The notes under the pieces: generated by a model | Databases searched by the model: none | What the model saw: only the letters and a program-made list of their open reading frames with translations | What the model was told of the DNA's origin: nothing | Shown here: one piece after another, positions 34,991-46,107 of the stretch | Position numbering within the stretch: the first letter of the stretch is position 1 | Layout: every line of letters begins with the position of its first letter | DNA from: Channa striata | Taxonomy: Eukaryota; Chordata; Actinopteri; Anabantiformes; Channidae | Assembly: GCA_033026295.1 (NCBI GenBank) | Contig: CM065178.1 | Location: forward strand, 25,428,585 to 25,492,584 | Length of the DNA stretch: 64,000 bases | Reading direction: 5' to 3' | Translations under genes and position numbers: made by a program

Positions 34991-37900
34991 ACCTTTTATT
35001 ATGACGAGAGGAGACTTTAGTCTGTGGTCATTGGACTCTTCGAGGTCATTGAAGGTTTTTGATGAAATTTCAAAATAAAGTAAAAACAAAAATTTATCCA
35101 AACTTTATTACCTAACAACCATAACTGTCGTGGTATGATGTATGTATAGTTTTTAATATAGTTTTTACTCACAGTAAAAGGAGAGAACAGATGTGTTCAG
35201 ACACAAAGTTGTCAAGATTAAAAATGAAATATTAACATAAGACATGGGACCTTCCCTGGGGGGAAATTCCCGTTTCTAGGCTGTTATCCACATATAAAGA
35301 AAGAAGAATGAAGGACAAGCTGCTCATCAGCTGCTGTCGTCACACACTCACACACTCACTGTGGGAAAAAGTCTGGAGACCTGAAACGCTGGAAAACGTG
35401 ATGCCGCCGTCCTTTCACAACAGTTTCTGTTTTTGTGCAGATGGATGAGGAGGAGGGCGGGGACTCATTCGACATAAACATATCTGTGTCTGACCCAGAG
35501 AAAGTGGGTGAGTACACTAATTTCACAAGCCCGTGGTCCTGGAATGTCCTGGAATATCCTGGAGCAGTGTGAGATGAACTGAAAGTGACGAAGCTTCAGT
35601 GATATTAGCGATTTAATCACAGATTGACATCAATCCAAGGTGTTTCCCTGTTTATTTCTCCATTTTATTGCTCATGTCTGGTCCTGCCTCCCCCTCCCTG
35701 AGGAGAGTAAACGTGTCGAAGTGAAATTTGGTTCCTCTCATTGTGCTGTCAGCACAAACTCCGAGGGAGATGAAGGAAATTGCAGAGTCGACACAGACAG
35801 AGGCCAGCAGTCTGCTCCGTCACCCTGTTAGTCATCACGCTGCCAAATTATTGTGCTAATGCTTTATTGATGCTCTGCGGCGGCTCTGCTGGTGCCCCCC
35901 ACAGGCCCCAGCGTGCCCCTGCAGCCGCCACTCAAAAGACACCGTGATGATTTAGTGATGTGGAGTTAAATGTTTAACAGCCGCATGCGAGCGTCTTTCT
36001 TTAAATAGAAACACGGTCACAAAGAGGCAGTAAATTCACACACACGACGCCAGTTGGAAATGTGATCCGAGTCTGCGGCTGTTTCAATGTGTTTCTGTGT
36101 TTAGAGCGTCACAGCGGTGACGTAGTGAGGAAACACTCGTGTCTGTGTGTGTGTGTGTAAACACTGTGTGGGTGTGTTCCAGGTGACGGGATGAATGCGT
36201 ACATGGCCTACAAAGTTACCACCAAGGTGAGAAACTTTTTACTTTTATTATTGTCCATGTGCAATATGAGCCCATTTAAATTTGTAAGGGAAAAATATTT
36301 CACATGTTTGTGTATTTATTGTAAGTGATGGAAGCAACCTCTTCCTAGAACTCACTCCGGTGTGACTCCAATGCCCAGAGTAATGCTAATAATGACATGC
36401 AGTTTGGTAACATTAAAGTCATACTGTAAATACTGTAGCTTTGTAATATGACGTCATGAATAGTGAAAACCAGCATGTACGGCTTCACGCAGCTTTCAGT
36501 CTGTGTTTTTCTACCAACCAACAAATCGTCCTCGACCTGCAGCTTCTTCTTGTTTTTCACTCTCTCCCTCGTTTCTCCTCCTGTCTGTCACTCAGACCTC
36601 CATGTCTTTGTTCAAGCGGAACGAGTTTTCAGTAAAAAGGCGTTTCAGTGATTTCCTGGGTCTGCACAGTAAACTTGCCTCCAAGTACCTGCACATAGGC
36701 TACATCGTCCCCCCGGCACCAGAGAAAAGCATCGTGGGTAAGTAGAGTCGCACGTCGGTCCGTACACGCTCGTGTGCTAGCGGTCATTAGCCGTCGTCCT
36801 CAACACGTCTGTTCTGTTCACGAGTCTCTCTGGCTCTGCAGGAATGACCAAGGTGAAGGTGGGGAAGGAGGATCAGTCGTCCAACGAGTTTGTGGAGAAG
36901 AGGAGGTCGGCACTGGAGAGGTACGATGGACCCAGAGTGACCAATACACAAACGTTGCACAGTGATCGAACGTGTGTTGGATTAGAAGCTTCCATATCAT
37001 CCCATAATTTCACGGAGCCGTCGTGTCAGACAGCTAATTCATCCCAGACTCCCTCTGAACGTGGCACTTAGATCGTTATCCTATGACAACTGTTGCATTC
37101 AAAGATGCTTTGGCATCTGAGACATACAGAATTTATATGTTAATATATTTGTTTTTTAATCAAGACTATTAGTTTTTGATATCTTTTGGACATTATTTCA
37201 CATTTTTTCTGTACAAACCTGCAAAATTGTCAGGATAAATATCTGTTGTTGTTATTTGCGGATACAGTTGTGGTCGCTGTTCAACTGTGGTTGTGGTTTT
37301 AAATTCACCCTGATTTTGTTGGTGTTTGCACAGAGAACGAGGTGCATCGGCTCCAGCATCTCTAAGCCCTCGACAGGATAACGTGTTTTACATAATGAGC
37401 GGATGAATTTTGTGTTAAAGTGAACAGGAAACTGTGCAGAAACATGTTCCTGTTCCGTGTTACCACACGACAACAGATCAGCCAACGTGAATTGAGCGTG
37501 ACTATATCCTCGTCTTCTGTACGTGTGTGTCTGTGTGTAACTGTGGGCAAGACCAACCTGCCCAGATGTTTTAGAGGCTGAAAGGTTAAACCACAAATAT
37601 TAGATACATCATTATCACAGCACGTGTTGCAGCGTCTGTGTTGAATACCGAGCAGCACGGAAGGGCGAGGATGGTGGTGGGCGGCGCTGACATTCTGCTG
37701 CCCTTTTATTGATGGCCTTTGATTGACGGGAAGGTCAGCCAGTGACAGCTGATGGAGCTCAGGGCTGCAGAACTCCACACTGATGGACACACACACACAC
37801 ACACAGATGAACAAGTGTCACGTTAATCAGGACAGAAATTTACATTTATCAAAAATGTCGAAAGGAAATCCTTGATCTTAAAGAGCCAGAGCATCAGTTA

Positions 37901-40900
37901 CAAACCTGTTTCCAGAAACGCTGGGACTCTCTGAAAAGTTAAGAGTTTCAACGATTTTCAGATGATTTCCGCTTGTTTTTTGTTTTTTGATAGTGGAGGT
38001 TCATCGTAACTTGTGCATGTACAGAAAAACTGTTAATTCACTCCACAATCACGTCAGGACCTCGTCCCGTGCATCCAGAGATTTATCTGAACATTTTATT
38101 TGTACATTTGAATGTCTTTGCTGTTTGACATTGGGAAACATTATTTTAAACCCTGATGACCAGCCGCCGCTTGTCTAACATCATTAGATGTTCCTCCAGC
38201 TGTTAAATTTAAAAACATAAACATTTGCAATGTTTTTGATGTTATTACATTGTCTTTTCAACTTTGTTTACTGCTCAAATTGATCAAAAAGCGTTAATTT
38301 TCAGCTTGTGTTTTTGAGCTATTGGTGACCCAGATCCTCAGCCTCAGCACCTTTTTTAGGATTAACGAATGTAACTGGCAGCTTTTTCCACAAATGACAA
38401 CCTCGTAGAGCTGAAGGTTTCGTTTTTGACACCAACCGTAGCTGGTTTCACACAGAAACGAGACGAGGACGTGTCGTGAAAATAAGAGACGGCTGCTTTC
38501 ACTTGGTGTCTTTGTTCTGTTTCAGGTATCTGATGAGGACAGTGAAGCATCCCGTCCTGCTGAAAGATCCGGACGTCCTGCAGTTTCTGGAGAGCTCAGA
38601 CGTAAATGACAAATTTTATAACTTGTCAGTGTTTGTTATGAATCTCATCAAACATCATCGTTAACGATCGGTTTGTGCTAGTACAGCAGGTCAGGTGGGA
38701 AATGAGCTTCGAGACTTCACAGCCCAAACTTATTTAACTGTGTGTGTTGCAGCACTGGTGCCACTGATTAACGCCCAGTAAGAAGTCGGAGCATTTGTCC
38801 CACTAATATTATTAATTTAGTTTTTGTAAAATGTTTGTGACTGTGTCCACACGCTGCTGATAGCAACGACCACGTGTCTTATCCGGTGTGTCTTTGTGTT
38901 TGACGAGGACACATCACCTCTGTTTACAAAAGGTGAAGCTGTGCAGGTTAGTCTCTAGCTGCCAGGTGGGTAATACTAGTTCAGAGCTCTCTGCAAATAT
39001 CAGGCCGAGTCAGGAACGACAAACGGAGCTAACCCATCAATGCAGTGGCTCTCAGGCATCAGGCATCAGAGTCGAGATTCAGGAGCCGCATTTGCCGAGC
39101 AAGTTCAGTCGCATCGGAACGGACTTTTCTATCTGAGTCTGCAGGGAGAGCTGTTGCACTGGAGATTATTGCAGGTTTTCCAGTTGAAGAAGAGCTTGTC
39201 CGTCCCGAGTTCCACCTGTTCCACCTATTTTGTGCCTAATGCTGCTCTGACAACAGCTGGAAAGAAGCGGTTTTATTTGTGACAGTGGTGACAGATGTTT
39301 TCACGAGGGGAGATGCAGATACAGTTGATAATTCTCTGAAGGTTCCGTCCACGTCGGTGAGCAAGTGGTTAGTGCCGCTGCCTCACAGCTAAAAGGTCCA
39401 CGGTTTGAATCCACCAGTCGCCTTTGGCTTTTTTGTGTGTTTGCATGTCACCCCGTAACCCATGAACTGCTCCAGGTCCTCTGACCCCGTTAGTGCTTGA
39501 CCGTCTTCATACCTGCCTGTACGTTGTCCACCACCGTTTTTGGGGAATTGCTGCCTCCCACTGGTGTAGAGGTGTCATGGCCTCATTCGTCCTGACGTGG
39601 TGATGATGAAAACTAGGGAGCAGTGCATATTGTTTCTGGAATAAAGTGAAGTAAAACGATGGGTGGTGGATTTTACAGTGCTGCAGACCGTTGCAGGCCT
39701 TTGAAATATCAGGGCAGCAAAGGCAGAGATGTCCGAGCGACAGTGATCCAGTCAAGTGACAGTGGTAGAGTTTAATATTCACCTTAAAGATATTTCCACA
39801 CACTCCCCCTAGCAGATTAATAATGTCAAGACTCACTTCTATTGGCCGAAAACAACTAACCTGCCCTAAAAAAACAAAAAGCCTCCAGTTGTCCAGTTTC
39901 TTCTTTCGTCCATCGAGCAGCGAAACGTCCAACAAGGTCAAAGCGATGAGTCTCCGCCTGTGACGGAGCCTCTAAAAACTGCCTCAGGGTTTAAGGGTTT
40001 GCAGCGTTTCCTGTTTCTTCACCTTATTGTCCAGTCCCACTAAATCCTCTGTAACATTTGGTCCTGTCTCCCCTCTGCCTCTTTCACCCCCTCGCTGCCT
40101 CACACCTAACTGTTAGCAGGATTGTGTTGTGAAGGAGCCGGCAGTCGTTGGGTCTAGAATAAATGGCCCCGTGTCACCGATTTAACAGATGAATCGCTCG
40201 GACGCTTGACCGAGCGTGTCGGTCCGTCCGGCTCACTTAATGAAACACAGCCAGAGAAGGGGGCTGAAGGTTTGAGGGGGACTAATGGGACCGAGCTGCA
40301 ATTGAAAGCTATTTTTACCCCCCGCCTCTGCTCATTTACCCTTGTCCCTCCATCAGCGAGGGCCCCGGGGACCGAAGCGTCCCCTGACTGCTGCCGCTCC
40401 TGTTAAATGAGATTAGAGAGGAAAGGAGGGGGGGGGTGAATGTGTTCCACCTTCAGAGGAAAACCTCGTATGTGCAGGAAAAAAGTAAACTTTCCCAAAA
40501 TGAAGAAAAATGAGCCTATTTTCAGATGTGGTGGGTTCCGGGTCGGATTCTGAGCCTGTGCAAAGTTCCTCTGCGCATTAATGTGATTGGACCTAAAACA
40601 CGGGAGACATTACAAATCAGAGGGGGGGGGGACGGCAAGAACCCGAGAAAAGTAAGAAACAGAGCAAGTAAAGGAAATAAATAACGTAAGTGTAAATCAG
40701 GTCAGAGCGAAAAATGACTCGCCAACAGAACATGAATGAAACGGACAAGGAGAAAAAAGCCGTGGGTGTGATGAACAGGCCGCAGAGTCGAAGAGCAAAC
40801 GGTGTGTGTAATCCAGCAGAAAATGTAGAGTTTAGCAGATAAAGATCGATTGACAGACGGGATGAATGTGGAATCTAACAGCACGTGAAAACCTGCGTGT

Positions 40901-43900
40901 CCCCCTCTTTTACCCCCTGTCCTCTGTGCTCCTTCTGCAGTTACCACGGGCGGTCAGCACTCAGGCTCTGAGCAGCGCCGGACTGCTCCGAATGGTCAAC
41001 AAGGCGGCGGACGCCGTCAACAAGATGACCATCAAGATGAATGAGTCAGACGCTGTGAGTGAAGGACAGAGAGGTGGACAGAAAGGACGGGGGGGGGGGA
41101 ACATTGTGATTGTGCTGAACCTGCCTGATCTGATCTAATGTGTCTCTCAGTGGTTTGAGGAGAAGCAGCAACATTTTGAAAATCTGGACGTTCAGCTGAG
41201 GAAACTTCATGCCAGCGTGGAGTCTCTGGTGTGTCACAGGAAAGGTGTGTGTGTGTGTGTGTGTGTGAGACACTACACTTCACAATGGCAGCGCTGTTTT
41301 TTTATCACTTCGCTACTTTCTCCGGACCATGAAAGTTTTACGGGCAAGACAATTGTGTCTTGTTACTGTATGTCTGATAAATACATACACCATAAAACCA
41401 ACAAAAGATTGTGTTTGATTAATTCAATGATATGACTGAACAGCGTAAAAAAGACGAGACAACCCATTAAATACATTTGCCAACACAATAGAACAGTCAA
41501 TCAGAAAAATGGTTCAGTCCACGGCTTTGGAAAACAAACGTGTTATTCACAATTTCCATTGATGGGCAGCGAGAAAAGTAGCTCTTGAAACCGTTCTCAG
41601 GTTCTGGTTCATAAGGAATTATTGATTTTTTGTATTTAGGCCAATTCCATTAACCGAGGAAGTAACTGGGAGCCGAGTTGGCGTAATACATTTGTGAGTT
41701 TTGTTCGAGGTTGCAATCGTTGACATTCTGAAGTTCTGATCAGTTTTTGTGAAGTGAATGTGTGACGCGACCACTAAGTCTTATCGCAGCGACGTGGAGT
41801 TTATTTTTGGGGAGGCTCCATGTTTAGCCACGACCTGCACCTGAGCCCTGACTTTGTCCTCGCCTCCTCCTCAGAGCTCTCGGTGAACACGGCGCAGTTC
41901 GCCAAGTCGGCGGCCATGTTGGGGAACAGCGAGGACCACACGGCTCTGTCACGAGCTCTGTCTCAGCTGGCCGAGGTGGAGGAGAAGATCGACCAGCTGC
42001 ACCAGGACCAGGCCAACGCAGACTTCTACCTGTTCTCCGAGCTACTGGGAGACTACGTCCGCCTCATCACCGCTGTCAAGGTCAGACTGGCACTGCTGCC
42101 ACTTCCTGTTTTATGTAATCGGGACTTGTGGGACACTCGGTGCATTAAACCGTGCGTGTGTGTGTGTCCTTAGGGTGTGTTTGACCACCGCATGAAGACC
42201 TGGCAGAAGTGGCAGGATGCTCAGATGCTGCTTCAGAAGAAAAGAGAAGCTGAAGCCAAACTGCAGTTCACCAACAAACCGGACAAACTGCAACAGGCCA
42301 AAGATGAGATCAAAGAGGTGAGACGATGGGGGGGGCAGTACAGAGACGAGGCGCACGGCTACGTCCGTTCATCCAGCTGCTAAACCACCGCAGTGTGAAC
42401 TGGAAAAAATACTTACATTTACTGCCGAGTCAGGTCGCCTCGCTCTCTGGCTGTTGGCGTGTCCACTCGCACAAAACAAGCGCACCTTCACAGCTCAGTT
42501 GTGTGGAAACTTTTTGGCCGCATATAAATGTTGTTTTCTTCCAGTTTGCAGACTTCACACGCACGACAAACAAGAGCGGAGAGAGCAGAAAAGTACTTTA
42601 TTAGAGCGTCTGTTGAAGCTGTCACCACACAAATTCATCCTCGGCGCTGTCAGGCGGCGCGCGCACACAGACACACAGCAGCCGGCCCGGTCGGGGGTCT
42701 GTGGATTAGAGCAGACGAGCTGTCAGACGTGGGGTTTCAGGGGTGGAGGGGCTGTCAGAAGCTGCAGACGAGGACAGATCGCAGTAGAGTTACAACCAAC
42801 ATTTATTTGGAGCCGACGAGAGTTTTGCCGCCTGTCAGGACTCAGGTTCTGCTTCACGCCTTGACAGCGAATCCGAGAAAAGAGTTTTTTACTTGGCGCT
42901 GCTGCTTCTGGAAACCTGCTCCAACAGAGGAGCTCCTGAGAAAATACCTCTTCATACAATCAGGTTTTCCATCGACTTATTCGTCTCGTCGGTTTAGAAA
43001 CGTGAGCTTAAAGTGTTTGTTTGTCGGAAGGTTGGAAACGTGAACATCTTCCTGTCAGATGCAGATTCTTCATACAAGATTTGACCAGCTAGTACGTGAT
43101 ACAGCTGGTCATACGTAATACATATAAATAAATAAATAAATCTTCTCACACTGCACATCAGTGCAACTTCACCACGAACTGTGACCTCAGTCATAAGCAC
43201 AGAGTGGAATTATCACCTTTATGACAGACTTTTGTTCATGGCAGAGCTGCTGTTTGGATTGTACAGGTGTACCTAATAAAGTGGCCAGTGAGTGTAATAC
43301 TTACAGCTGAGAGTGTGTAACAGGCCTCTAGAGCTGAAAAATATGCCAACATTTGAAAATAAAGTTGAACAATATGTTTCAATTATTATAGTATAAATGA
43401 TAAAACCGAGTTTTGCTTATGTCTTATGATTATGCTCATCGCAGCCTGCAGGAGCGTGAACGTCACCGTCCGTGTGGCTTGAGCTGAGCCGTGTGAGTGT
43501 GACTGTGTGATCACGACGACAGCCAGGAATCAGCATCAGCTCATTGTGTTTATTAGAGTCAGAGCGAGGAGGGTCAGAGAAACATATTTTTAATTTCACT
43601 AATTTTATCACCGCAAAAAAACATCAATTTCATCACGTCATAAAACTGCGGCACATAAATAAAAGATCTGAATGAAAGAGCCGGTTCCTCTGTGCGTTGA
43701 AGCTGCTGGTCACATGTTTAAGACTTGAACGGCGGCTTCTGTCGTCTCCCGCTTCAGATCTGAGGGAAAATCGGCTTAATCACATGTTGAGGTGTTGAAC
43801 ATTCACATGAAATATTGTGGGACTGAGAATGTCCCGGAGCATCTTTGTCCGTCCTCTGTGGCTCAGAACGAAGACCGTTTTCAACCTGACGTTTCCAGTC

Positions 43901-46107
43901 GATGCTCATGAAATGCAGGATGAAGGTAAATGGTTAGTGTGGGCGGTGATTCTAATCGTAAGCACATAACTCACTTGAAAGTCATTGAACACTGGAATGT
44001 TCATTATCGGTGCAGAACCGGGATCAGCTCATCCAACCCTCCAAACCTTCTGTCACTGCATAAGAACGTCTCTGATTCTTCACAGAGCTTCTGTGGTTCT
44101 AAATTTAATTAGGTTCCTCGGATCTGCGTGGCGTCTGATGAGTCCGTAACCCTTTAACTTCAATCCCAGCACGGAGGGATTTTCTTTCCTTTCAGTGGTT
44201 TTTGTTTTTCCTCCGTTTTTGCTCATGTCTCCTGGATCTTCCTCTATGATTTTGGAAGCTCTGAACATTTTTTCCAGCCTCTTAAATTTTGTTGCATTTT
44301 CCCTGCCATGCCTTCCTGCAACCAGGAGATTGAGGAGGTAGGACCTGCCCTGTCTGTCTGTCTGTCTGTCTGTGTGTGTGTCTGCCTGTGTGTCCACCCG
44401 TCTGCTTCACGCTGTTTATTTGCCTCATTGTTCTGTTCTTTGTCATGGTTGCCACCGTTTAGTAGTTTAGGTAAAAACCCGCGTGATAATCGTTTTTCTT
44501 TGGCTGTTTTTTGGTGTTTGTGTTGCTTTTCTGCTGCCAAACTGTTGAGATTCACATGAATTAGTTTGTCGGTGGAGATCCGACTTCATCACGTAATAAA
44601 TTCCTTAATTGCATAAACAATTTTGACTTGAATCCTCAAATCATCCTAAAAACAGACAAACCCTTTCATGTGACGACACAGACCACGTAGTGCAACATCA
44701 GCCTCGTCCAGCTAACGACAATAAATGAACTCCGTTATGATTTCAGCCTTTTCACTTAATGAGCTGGTTCAATAACAATCAATAACTTTACTAATTAAAG
44801 TTCATCTAAATTGAGTTTAACGAAGGTGAGTGATTTTGGTGCCACAAAAAAACCCAAACTCTTTTTTTGAGTTTGTAAATTTCCTGATTAGTTCTACAAA
44901 CCTGCTGCAGTGAGAAGATGAACACGAGTATTTGTGTGATAAGTTATTTTTACGGTCGACGTTCGCCTGATGTGAAAATAAGGTTCTTAGACCCTCCCAG
45001 GGCACAAAGTGTGAGCGGGCTGAGTGATTCGCAGTCCCCCGCTCCGCTTCTAATTCAGCTCCGCTGCGAAGCCGTGGACGGTGGCTGGTGGAGCGCGTTT
45101 CTAGAACATGTGTGTGATGGGCAAAATGAAACCGCAGCTTTAGAAAGTCAAATGAAGACTTTGTCGGTTTTCGAGGCCGCTGTGGTAGAGCAGTGGTGTC
45201 GGTGGTTCGATTCCTGGTTGCCTTACCTTAGATGCAGTTTTGTCACGGTGAAGACAAACGTTCGCAGCCAAAAAGTCGTAGTTTAAAGCTGCGGGTGTCG
45301 TCAGTAGACAAAGCAAAAAGCCGACACGGTCAGAGATTAAAGTTCTTCCTCCTTTTGTGTGTGTTTGTGTTTCAGCTGGAGGGGAAAGTCCAGCAGGGAG
45401 AGAGGGACTTCGAACTAATCTCAAAAACCATCCGCAAAGAAGTCGGCAGGTTCGAGGTGAGGATGGACGGACGGATGGTTCAGTGGGAGACGTAGGAATG
45501 ATGGTGCAATGGCTGATGTGATTCATAACGATTCCTGTTCTGTCTTTGTTCAACAGAAAGAGAGAGTGAAGGACTTTAAAACCATCATTATCAAATACCT
45601 GGAGTCGCTGGTTCAGACACAACAGCAGGTAACAATCAGACGATTATCGTTGTATATTTACAGATTTTGCATTTCATGACACTCAAAGATCGGACCTGAG
45701 CAGCTTAGCCTTTGTTCGGTTCAACCCTGAGTGTGTGGGCAGGAAATAAGGATTCTTGACGTCTCTCTGACCTTTTAAGGTGAAAGAAAAATGTCTTGTA
45801 ATCGGGACATAAATTATATACATGAACCAAAATGACGTGACACAAAGCAGGTGCGTCTGTTTCTTTGAGTCATGTGACGTCGCCTTTCACGCTGAACGTC
45901 ACTTTTCGTAAGTGTTGACATGTGAACAGCTGAAGCTATTTGTCCTTTTTAATGAGTCCAAATACAAATTTCTGTAAGAGCTGAGATTTTGAATTTGCTT
46001 CTACATGTCAAACGTCTCAAACTGCGGTTTGACACGTTTGTGTTTCTCCTCTGCAGCTGATTAAATACTGGGACGCCTTCCTGCCCGAGGCCAAGGCCAT
46101 CTCGTAG
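28110..46107 (+). CDS. snx2: Sorting nexin-2, 15 coding exons
   Basis: PX-BAR protein of the SNX-BAR/retromer-associated endosomal coat. It binds phosphoinositides and shapes tubules for endosome-to-Golgi retrieval, normally as a dimer with SNX5/SNX6-type partners. Coding exons: 28110-28208, 34164-34263, 34783-34943, 35441-35507, 36183-36226, 36596-36737, 36842-36920, 38526-38601, 40941-41054, 41151-41244, 41875-42080, 42174-42317, 45376-45456, 45557-45628, 46057-46107. All have GT/AG borders and compatible phases, totalling 1530 bases, 509 residues (human 519). An acidic N-terminus holds DFQELEDGEDLF and a second DDDPEDLF copy. The PX domain (about residues 131-258) keeps KRRFSDFLGLHSKL, the PPAPEKS loop and RRSALERYL. 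The BAR domain (about 290-509) has AMLGNSEDHTALSRALSQLA and ends LIKYWDAFLPEAKAIS. No frame damage. Close match to SNX2 rather than SNX1 by motif. Confidence 0.98.
29629..29655. repeat. (AC)n microsatellite
   Basis: About 13 AC units, 95 bases before an oppositely oriented (GT)n tract. Confidence 0.95.
29751..29801. repeat. (GT)n microsatellite
   Basis: About 25 GT units. Confidence 0.95.
30250..30280. repeat. (ATT)n microsatellite
   Basis: About ten ATT units. Confidence 0.95.
31349..31396. repeat. (CA)n microsatellite
   Basis: About 24 CA units running into a short TC tract. Confidence 0.95.
31501..31527. repeat. (TG)n microsatellite
   Basis: About 13 TG units, inverted relative to the CA tract 105 bases upstream. 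Confidence 0.95.
33610..33835. repeat. Teleost dispersed repeat with CCCTTAAACCCAG motif
   Basis: CACCCTGACCCTTAAACCCA followed by GACCCTCAGAAATCCC and CCAAAATGTCCTCACTT, then CA-rich sequence. This matches a common fish repeat containing CTAACCCTTAAACC and AAAATGTCCTCACTT phrases. It lies in snx2 intron 1, just upstream of exon 2. Confidence 0.65.
34164..34263 (+). CDS. snx2: snx2 coding exon 2
   Basis: Codes for SGPASLPAEDISTNSNGPRQ and DSLFDDDPEDLFA, matching human PASLPAEDISANSNGP and DDREDLFA. A TG repeat precedes the acceptor. Ends in phase 1. Confidence 0.95.
34783..34943 (+). CDS. snx2: snx2 coding exon 3
   Basis: Codes for EATEEVSLDSPERDVLLSDG then a PSPAITPITPPT segment as in human. 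Followed by a (CA)n tract 12 bases inside the intron. Confidence 0.94.
34956..34989. repeat. (CA)n microsatellite at snx2 intron 3 start
   Basis: About 17 CA units beginning only 12 bases after the exon 3 donor. Confidence 0.95.
35441..35507 (+). CDS. snx2: snx2 coding exon 4
   Basis: Codes for MDEEEGGDSFDINISVSDPE then KV, the first strand of the PX domain. Donor GTGAGT. Confidence 0.95.
36183..36226 (+). CDS. snx2: snx2 coding exon 5
   Basis: 44-base exon coding for GDGMNAYMAYKVTTK, matching human GDGMNAYMAYRVTTK. Below the length of most ORF calls. Confidence 0.96.
36596..36737 (+). CDS. snx2: snx2 coding exon 6, PX core
   Basis: Codes for TSMSLFKRNEFSVKRRFSDF, LGLHSKLASKYLHIGYIVPP and APEKSIVG. 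It includes the phosphoinositide-binding arginine of RRFSDF (about residue 173) and the proline-rich loop. Confidence 0.97.
36842..36920 (+). CDS. snx2: snx2 coding exon 7, PX
   Basis: Codes for MTKVKVGKEDQSSNEFVEKR and RSALER, matching human MTKVKVGKEDSSSTEFVEKR. Ends in phase 2. Confidence 0.97.
36921..38525 (+). other. snx2 intron 7
   Basis: Noncoding. 37896-37960 has CTGTTTCCAGAAACGCTGGG and ACTCTCTGAAAAG, resembling the terminal repeat of the same transposon family as the relic at 11680. A (CA)n run is at 37786-37806. Confidence 0.6.
37896..37970. mobile_element. Possible terminal fragment of a Tc1/mariner-type element
   Basis: CTGTTTCCAGAAACGCTGGG then GACTCTCTGAAAAG resembles the element ends seen near 11683. 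Short and diverged. Confidence 0.4.
38526..38601 (+). CDS. snx2: snx2 coding exon 8, PX end
   Basis: Codes for YLMRTVKHPVLLKDPDVLQF then LESSD, matching human YLQRTVKHPTLLQDPDLRQF. Donor GTAAAT. Confidence 0.96.
38602..40940 (+). other. snx2 intron 8
   Basis: Noncoding, with a fish dispersed-repeat fragment at 39355-39475 and C/G-rich stretches. 40150-40420 is less AT-rich than the rest. Confidence 0.7.
39355..39475 (+). mobile_element. Teleost dispersed repeat (plus sense)
   Basis: AGTGCCGCTGCCTCACAGCT, AAAAGGTCCACGGTTTGAAT and TTTGCATGTCACCCCGTAAC are degenerate versions of a fish repeat that reads GCCTCACAGC..AGGTCGTGGGTTCGAATCC. It is the reverse orientation of 20140-20290. Confidence 0.65.
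40941..41054 (+). CDS. snx2: snx2 coding exon 9, PX-BAR linker helix
   Basis: Codes for LPRAVSTQALSSAGLLRMVN then KAADAVNKMTIKMNESDA, the amphipathic linker preceding the BAR domain. Confidence 0.97.
41151..41244 (+). CDS. snx2: snx2 coding exon 10, BAR
   Basis: Codes for WFEEKQQHFENLDVQLRKLH then ASVESLVCHRK. The donor starts a (GT)n tract. Confidence 0.97.
41245..41267. repeat. (GT)n tract at snx2 exon 10 donor
   Basis: The exon 10 donor GT is the first unit of about 11 GT repeats, so several shifted GT donors are available. Confidence 0.9.
41875..42080 (+). CDS. snx2: snx2 coding exon 11, BAR
   Basis: Codes for ELSVNTAQFAKSAAMLGNSE through VRLITAVK, the most conserved BAR segment. Confidence 0.97.
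42174..42317 (+). CDS. snx2: snx2 coding exon 12, BAR
   Basis: Codes for GVFDHRMKTWQKWQDAQMLL through KPDKLQQAKDEIKE (48 codons). Confidence 0.97.
43267..43300 (-). repeat. End motif of a dispersed teleost repeat
   Basis: GTGTACCTAATAAAGTGGCC followed by AGTGAGTGT, the reverse-complement partner of the motif at 3333. Confidence 0.7.
44351..44373. repeat. (CTGT)n microsatellite
   Basis: About six CTGT units then TG repeats. Confidence 0.9.
45376..45456 (+). CDS. snx2: snx2 coding exon 13, BAR
   Basis: Codes for LEGKVQQGERDFELISKTIR then KEVGRFE (27 codons), aligning directly with human WEAKVQQGERDFEQISKTIR. Confidence 0.97.
45557..45628 (+). CDS. snx2: snx2 coding exon 14, BAR
   Basis: Codes for KERVKDFKTIIIKYLESLVQ then TQQQ (24 codons). 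Confidence 0.97.
46057..46107 (+). CDS. snx2: snx2 coding exon 15 with stop
   Basis: Codes for LIKYWDAFLPEAKAIS and TAG at 46105-46107. Too short for most ORF finders. Confidence 0.97.
   Translation: MIKYWDAFLPEAKAIS

Larger units (their letters stand above)
42318..45375 (+). other. snx2 intron 12
   Basis: 3 kb intron. It carries a minus-sense GTACCTAATAAAGTGGCCAG fish-repeat end at 43267-43293, a (CTGT)n tract at 44351-44373 and TAAA runs at 43125-43141. Long ORFs here have no conserved sequence and are rejected. Confidence 0.75.

Noticed and set aside
37362..37814. 150-codon minus-strand ORF in snx2 intron 7
   Set aside because: Ends in translated CA repeat and shows no protein similarity.
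42528..43043. 171-codon plus-strand ORF in snx2 intron 12
   Set aside because: Lies inside an intron, has no conserved sequence or splice logic, and overlaps other equally long random frames.
44326..44337. Possible 12-base microexon GAGATTGAGGAG (EIEE) in snx2 intron 12
   Set aside because: Exon 12 joins exon 13 in phase and aligns with human without it; inserting EIEE would add residues absent from SNX2.
45180..45240. tRNA-like sequence (GGTTCGATTCC, TGGTAGAGCAGTGG)
   Set aside because: B-box-like and A-box-like words are present but no cloverleaf can be drawn; probably a decayed dispersed repeat.
45140..45622. 160-codon minus-strand ORF overlapping snx2 exons 13-14
   Set aside because: Antisense shadow of real snx2 coding exons.
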